Below are positions 60,399 to 64,000 of a stretch of 64,000 nt of DNA, piece by piece. Every line of letters starts with the position of its first letter. Within the stretch, counting starts at the first letter, position 1. Position numbers and translations under genes: made by a program. Under the pieces are notes generated by a model, which saw only the letters and a program-made list of their open reading frames with translations, did no database searches and was not told the origin of the DNA. The stretch comes from DASWOJ01 sp964242415 (lineage in GTDB: Bacteria; Pseudomonadota; Alphaproteobacteria; Acetobacterales; Acetobacteraceae), in assembly GCA_964242415.1 (NCBI GenBank), contig CAXTAT010000029.1:1-64000 (forward strand), in the 5' to 3' direction.

Positions 60399-60458
60399 AG
60401 ACGCTCTTACATGCAGGGCCGTCAATCAAGACGCCTCTTGCAGCGTGAGGAGCGAAGC

Positions 60459-60740
60459 ATGGACGAGGACCGGATCAAGGGTGCGGCCACGGACTTCGGC
60501 GGCAAGGTGAAGGACGCTGTCGGCGGCCTGACCGGCGATGCGAAGACGCAGGCCGAGGGTAAGGCGGACCAGGCCACGGGCCAGTTGCAGAACACCTTCG
60601 GCTCGGCGAAAGACGCGGCGCGTGAGGGTGCCGCAACGTTCGGCACGGAGCTGGACAGCTTCATGTCCGAGAAGCCGATGACGTCGCTGCTGATCGCTGT
60701 CGGCGCAGGTTACGTGCTCGCCCGCCTCATGCATCGCTAG
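60459..60740 (+). CDS. CsbD-family stress protein with C-terminal membrane helix
   Basis: A 93-residue protein. The CsbD-like part is MDEDRIKGAATDFGGKVKDA, VGGLTGDAKTQAEGKADQAT, GQLQNTFGSAKDAAREG. It ends with a helix, PMTSLLIAVGAGYVLARLMH, like that of DUF883/ElaB-type proteins, so it looks like a CsbD-DUF883 hybrid anchored in the inner membrane. GAGGAG lies nine bases before the ATG and an EcfG-type promoter lies upstream. Confidence 0.9.
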   Translation: MDEDRIKGAATDFGGKVKDAVGGLTGDAKTQAEGKADQATGQLQNTFGSAKDAAREGAATFGTELDSFMSEKPMTSLLIAVGAGYVLARLMHR

Positions 60741-60771
60741 GCAGCCGGGTCAAGGCCGCCAGCGCGCGAAC

Positions 60772-60800
60772 GCGCCGTCCAGGGCAATCGCCGACGGCGC
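60772..60800 (+). terminator. possible hairpin after the csbD-like gene
   Basis: GCGCCGTC and GACGGCGC form an 8-bp stem around a 13-base loop, 31 bp after the stop. There is no T run, so a role in termination is only possible. Confidence 0.35.
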
Positions 60801-60876
60801 GAACGCTGCCTGGCTGCCCCCTTGCTTCTCGGGCGAGGGGGCCGGGTTTAGGGCGGCCTGTTGCGGACTTCTGTCG

Positions 60877-61180
60877 TCAGGCGTCCACGCGCTCCGGCAC
60901 GGCCAAGCCGAGCCAGTCCCGGTAGAGTGTGGCGATGTCTGGCTCGAAATCGCGGATGACGGGATATCAGGGCGTCGGCGCCTCCACGTTGTGCAGGGTC
61001 GCGCGTTGCGGGCAAAAATACTCGCAAACCGTCTGCTAGGTCGAGGTCGGCGCCATTAGGCGGGAGTAGATCTCCTCCATCTCCGGCTGTGATTTCCGTA
61101 CAGGAATGCGGGCGTGCAGCTTGCAGTTCTCCCGCCATCGCAGAAGTCGTGGCCGCGCACACACGCGAGAAACCGCCCAC
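60877..61180 (-). pseudogene. decayed acetone-carboxylase gamma-subunit-like gene
   Basis: On the minus strand the remnant reads CVRGHDFCD, then after a frameshift RENCKLHARIPVRKSQPEME and EIYSRLMAPTST. A TAG follows, then QTVCEYFCPQRATLHNVEAP and TP. A TGA follows, then YPVIRDFEPDIATLYRDWLG and LAVPERVDA before the stop at 60877. The pattern CxCGHxF, ExxEEIYxxLMAP, EYxCP, YPVIxDFxPDxxxxYRxWLG is that of the gamma subunit of acetone carboxylases and related ATP-dependent carboxylases. One frameshift and two internal stops make it a clear pseudogene. No alpha or beta subunit gene is nearby. Confidence 0.75.
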
Positions 61181-61298
61181 CTGGATGCTGGATCGGATGA
61201 CGTTGAGCGTTGTCCGAACCTGGCCAGGCTACTAGCCGTCCAAGCCGGTTCATAGCACTGTGAAGCGTACGATAGGCGGGCAGAAAGGAAACCGGACG

Positions 61299-62339
61299 GT
61301 GCGTTCCAAGCGGGTCATCTCGGTCGTCGGATGCCATGCGGAGGGCGAGGTCGGCGACGTCATCATCGGCGGCGTGCTGCCGCCTATGGGTGCCACCATG
61401 TTCGAGAAGATGCGGACGATGGAACGCGACCACGACCATGTCCGCCGCCTGCTGCTATGCGAGCCGCGCGGCAGCGTGTGCCGGCACGTCAACCTGCTCG
61501 TCCCCCCGGTCCAGCCCGGCTGCGACGCCGGCGTGATCATCATGGAGCCGACCGAGTACGTCGCGATGTCAGGCTCCAACCTGATCTGCACCGTGACGGT
61601 CCTGCTGGAGGCCGGCCTGGTGAGGATGCAGGAGCCGGAAACGGTGGTGATGGTGGACACCCCGGCCGGCCCGGTGCGCGCCCGCGCCAGGTGCGACGGC
61701 GGACGCTGCCTGGGCGTCGAGATCGAGAACGTGCCGGCCTTCGTGGACCGGCTCGATGCGCCGCTTGAGGTGCCGGGGTTCGGCACCGTCAGCGCCGACA
61801 TCGCGTATGGCGGCATGTTCTATGCCATCGTCGATGCCACCCGGCTGGGGTTCCGTGTCACGCTGGACGAGGCGCGCGAGCTGGCCGTGCTGGGCGAGCG
61901 GGTCCGCTTGGCCGCGCGCGAGCAGCTCAGCGTCGTGCACCCCGGCAACCCCGGCATCAGCGGCGTGTCGATCGTGCAGCTCAACCGGCCGTTTGCCGGC
62001 GTGGGCGAGGTCACGCGCAACACCTGCATCGTGGCGCCCGGCCGGTCTGACCGCAGCCCGACCGGCACCGGCACCAGCGCGCGCATGGCGGTGCTGCACG
62101 CCCGCGGGCAGATGCGGGTCAGCGACGCAATGGTGCACGAGTCCCTGATCGGCAGCCGCTTCCGAGGGCGGATCGTCGCCGAGACCGAGGTGGCCGGCCG
62201 GGCAGCCATCGTGCCCGCCATCGAGGGCCGGGCGTGGATTACGGGCCACCACACCTATTTCCTCGACCCGGAGGACCCGTATCCGGAAGGCTACCTGGTT
62301 CCTGACACCTGGGGGGTCACGGGCACGCTGACCCAGTGA
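61299..62339 (+). CDS. proline racemase / hydroxyproline epimerase superfamily protein
   Basis: A 346-residue member of the superfamily that racemises proline, epimerises 4-hydroxyproline or dehydrates trans-3-hydroxyproline. GTG at 61299 is preferred (AAAGGA nine bases upstream, N-terminus SKRVISVVGCHAEGEVGDVI); the frame starts at 61260. The two catalytic positions are serine in VAMSGSNLICTVTVLLE (usually MCGH) and threonine in DRSPTGTGTSARMA (usually SPCGTGT), so both active-site cysteines are replaced. A hydroxyproline-linked dehydratase or other function is more likely than racemisation. Confidence 0.87.
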   Translation: MRSKRVISVVGCHAEGEVGDVIIGGVLPPMGATMFEKMRTMERDHDHVRRLLLCEPRGSVCRHVNLLVPPVQPGCDAGVIIMEPTEYVAMSGSNLICTVTVLLEAGLVRMQEPETVVMVDTPAGPVRARARCDGGRCLGVEIENVPAFVDRLDAPLEVPGFGTVSADIAYGGMFYAIVDATRLGFRVTLDEARELAVLGERVRLAAREQLSVVHPGNPGISGVSIVQLNRPFAGVGEVTRNTCIVAPGRSDRSPTGTGTSARMAVLHARGQMRVSDAMVHESLIGSRFRGRIVAETEVAGRAAIVPAIEGRAWITGHHTYFLDPEDPYPEGYLVPDTWGVTGTLTQ

Positions 62340-62435
62340 TCGCCGCGTGCGATGGCCATGGCGCCGACGCATTGAGGGCGGTCCCGCACCACCCCCCTGG
62401 CGGCTTGTTGCGCGCCAGCAGGCTGCGCCATCCGG

Positions 62436-63125
62436 TCAGTGCCCCATCGCGCCTGCCACCCCTGCGCCCCGGCCCAGCGCGCGCTCGATCCGGTGCTGCA
62501 CGAGCATGAACAGCGTGGTCAGCAGCAGGTAGTACGCGCCGGCCGCCGACAGCGCCTCGAAGTAGCGGAAGTTGGACGACGCCGCCTGGTCGGCCACGAG
62601 CAGCAGCTCCCGCACGCCGATGACCGAGATCAACGCCGACAGCTTCAGCATGCCGATGAACTGGTTGCCGATGGGCGGGATGGCGAGGCGCAGCGCCTGC
62701 GGCAGCACCACCAGCCGCAGGGTCCGCCGCGCGTCCAGGCCCAACGCCCGCGCCGCATCGCGCTGGCCCGGCCCGACGGCGCCGATGCCGGCACGGATGA
62801 TCTCCGCCATGTAGGCGCCCTCGTTCAGCCCAAGCGCCAGCACCGCGCAGGCATGCCCCGACAGCACCACGCCGAACGACGGCAGCACGTTGAAGGCGAA
62901 CACGATCTGCAGCAGCACCGGAGTGCCGCGGAACAGCCACACATACAGCGTCGCACAGCCCCGTACGGCGGCCAGCCGCGCCTCTTGCACCACCGCCAGC
63001 ACCAGACCCACCGCCAGCCCGAGCGCCAGCGCAGCCAGGCTGATCCACAGCGTCGCGCCCGCCGCGGCGGCAAAGTCGGCGCTTAGCAAGTAGCGCCAGA
63101 ACACCGCCGGCTGGAACAGCGTCAT
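62436..63125 (-). CDS. polar amino-acid ABC transporter permease
   Basis: A 229-residue inner-membrane permease of the HisM/GlnP family with about five helices. The HisMQ-type start FAAAAGATLWISLAALALGL leads to the EAA loop near the middle: EIIRAGIGAVGPGQRDAARA, LGLDARRTLRLVVLPQALRL. ATG at 63125 gives the usual N-terminus. It lies 31 bp after the binding-protein gene. No ATPase gene is next to it in this window; the downstream neighbour is the convergent racemase-family gene. Confidence 0.9.
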   Translation of the reverse strand: MTLFQPAVFWRYLLSADFAAAAGATLWISLAALALGLAVGLVLAVVQEARLAAVRGCATLYVWLFRGTPVLLQIVFAFNVLPSFGVVLSGHACAVLALGLNEGAYMAEIIRAGIGAVGPGQRDAARALGLDARRTLRLVVLPQALRLAIPPIGNQFIGMLKLSALISVIGVRELLLVADQAASSNFRYFEALSAAGAYYLLLTTLFMLVQHRIERALGRGAGVAGAMGH

Positions 63126-63156
63126 CGCAGGCCCTAAGTCCCGGCCGCTGCCGTCC

Positions 63157-63963
63157 CTAGAACACCGACGCCTGATCTGGCAGATGCCATTTCCGCAGCA
63201 GGGCGGCGTAGCTGCCGTCGGCCACCATGGCACCCAGCGCACCTTCCAACGCGGCCTTCAACGCCGGGTTGTCCTTGCGCAGCGCGATGCCGATGCGGGT
63301 GTCCGCATCGAACGGCTCGCCCGCCAGGGCATACATGCCGGGCGCTTCGCCCATCATGGCGGCAACCGTCGCGGTGGAGTTCAGCGCCGCGTCCACCCGC
63401 CCCTGGCTCAACGCCAGCGCCACGACGTTGCTGCCCGGCAGCGACAGGATGTCCACCTCCGGCTTGCCCGCCGCGGCGCAGGCCGCGCTGGCCTGCTTGG
63501 CCGAGGCCTCGAACGCCGTGCTGACGGGTACCGCCACCTTGGCCCCGCACAGCGACGCCGGGCCATCGAGATGCCGGGGGTTCCCCTGCCGAACGACGAT
63601 CTGGTTGCCGACGCGCACATAGGGGATGAAGTCCGCGACCTCCTGCCGCTGCGGCGTCACGTACATCCCGCTCACCCCGGCGTCGATCCTGCCGCCGAGC
63701 AGGCCGGGGATGATGCCCTTGAAGTCCATCGCCATCATGTTGGGCACCAGGTTGATCCGCGTGCCGAGCGCCTCCATCAGGTCCACATCGAACCCGGCTG
63801 GTTGCCCGTCGCGCATGAACTCGAACGGGGTGAAGGTGGGCGAGGTGCCCCAGCTCAGCTTGCCCGCTTCCACCAGTGTCGCCTGCACCAGCGGCGGCTC
63901 CGCACAAGCGCCAATTACGGGGCGAAGCAGGAGCAGCAGCAGGGCCAGGGCGCGGCGGGTCAT
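63157..63963 (-). CDS. polar amino-acid ABC transporter substrate-binding protein
   Basis: A 268-residue periplasmic binding protein (SBP family 3). A signal peptide (MTRRALALLLLLLRPVIGAC) is followed by LSWGTSPTFTPFEFMRDGQP then AGFDVDLMEALGTRI, the family hallmark. FKGIIPGLLGGRIDAGVSGM and MVADGSYAALLRKWHLPDQ come later. It delivers an amino acid or opine-like ligand to the downstream permease. The convergent racemase-family gene hints at a hydroxyproline-type ligand, but that is inference. Confidence 0.9.
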   Translation of the reverse strand: MTRRALALLLLLLRPVIGACAEPPLVQATLVEAGKLSWGTSPTFTPFEFMRDGQPAGFDVDLMEALGTRINLVPNMMAMDFKGIIPGLLGGRIDAGVSGMYVTPQRQEVADFIPYVRVGNQIVVRQGNPRHLDGPASLCGAKVAVPVSTAFEASAKQASAACAAAGKPEVDILSLPGSNVVALALSQGRVDAALNSTATVAAMMGEAPGMYALAGEPFDADTRIGIALRKDNPALKAALEGALGAMVADGSYAALLRKWHLPDQASVF

Positions 63964-64000
63964 GCGGGTCTGCCTTTGGTGTTCGGGTTGGCGGGACGGC

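Overview
The window is very GC-rich, with dense genes, many ATGA or GTGA start/stop overlaps, and alphaproteobacterial gene content and order. Three features suggest a phototrophic or formerly phototrophic member of the Acetobacteraceae/Rhodospirillales: the magnesium-chelatase genes bchI-bchD-bchO, a tspO gene divergent from hemB, and the order purM / CDP-alcohol phosphatidyltransferase / PerM / hdaA / ppk1 / ppx. This placement is an inference from gene content. No rRNA, tRNA, CRISPR array or intact transposase was seen.

Layout. 0-8.3 kb: a lipoprotein, a CPA-type antiporter and a four-gene tripartite efflux operon with two HlyD-type adaptors, an EmrB-like pump and a TolC-like channel. 8.5-16 kb: the minus-strand block from a CDP-alcohol phosphatidyltransferase to ppx, with purM divergent. 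16-20 kb: an acyl-CoA dehydrogenase and kinase-like pair preceded by a decayed acyl-CoA ligase, then an NrtA-type binding protein. 20-26.5 kb: an AT-richer gap, a lone receiver-domain protein, an SDR/hydrolase/reductase/SDR operon and a gene-poor stretch with a 30-residue membrane protein. 26.5-32.3 kb: eda-kdgK and bchO-bchD-bchI. 32.5-42 kb: a gene broken by a 5-bp repeat, a DUF4139 protein, and a five-gene MCE (Mla-like) operon whose ATPase and cyclase-like sensor both look catalytically dead. 42-53.9 kb: tspO/hemB, a MATE pump, several DUF proteins, the aromatic amino-acid genes (chorismate mutase, hisC, tyrC) and metX-metW. 54-64 kb: an Old Yellow Enzyme, a group of envelope/stress genes (YihY, GlsB, DUF2852, TetR, LEA14, CsbD), a decayed acetone-carboxylase gamma subunit, a proline-racemase-family protein and a polar amino-acid ABC transporter.

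The most striking feature is a dispersed family of paired inverted repeats, about 150 bp per pair, with arms built on CCCTCTCCC...GGGAGAGGG followed by CGGGGTGAGGG. At least eight pairs and several single arms occur. Most are intergenic, but they also enter genes: one pair is translated near the N-terminus of bchD, and single arms supply the last codons and the stop of metX and of eda, both ending in SPSGRGPG. A second theme is frequent short tandem duplications of 12-24 bp, mostly in frame inside genes. One 5-bp repeat instead breaks a reading frame.
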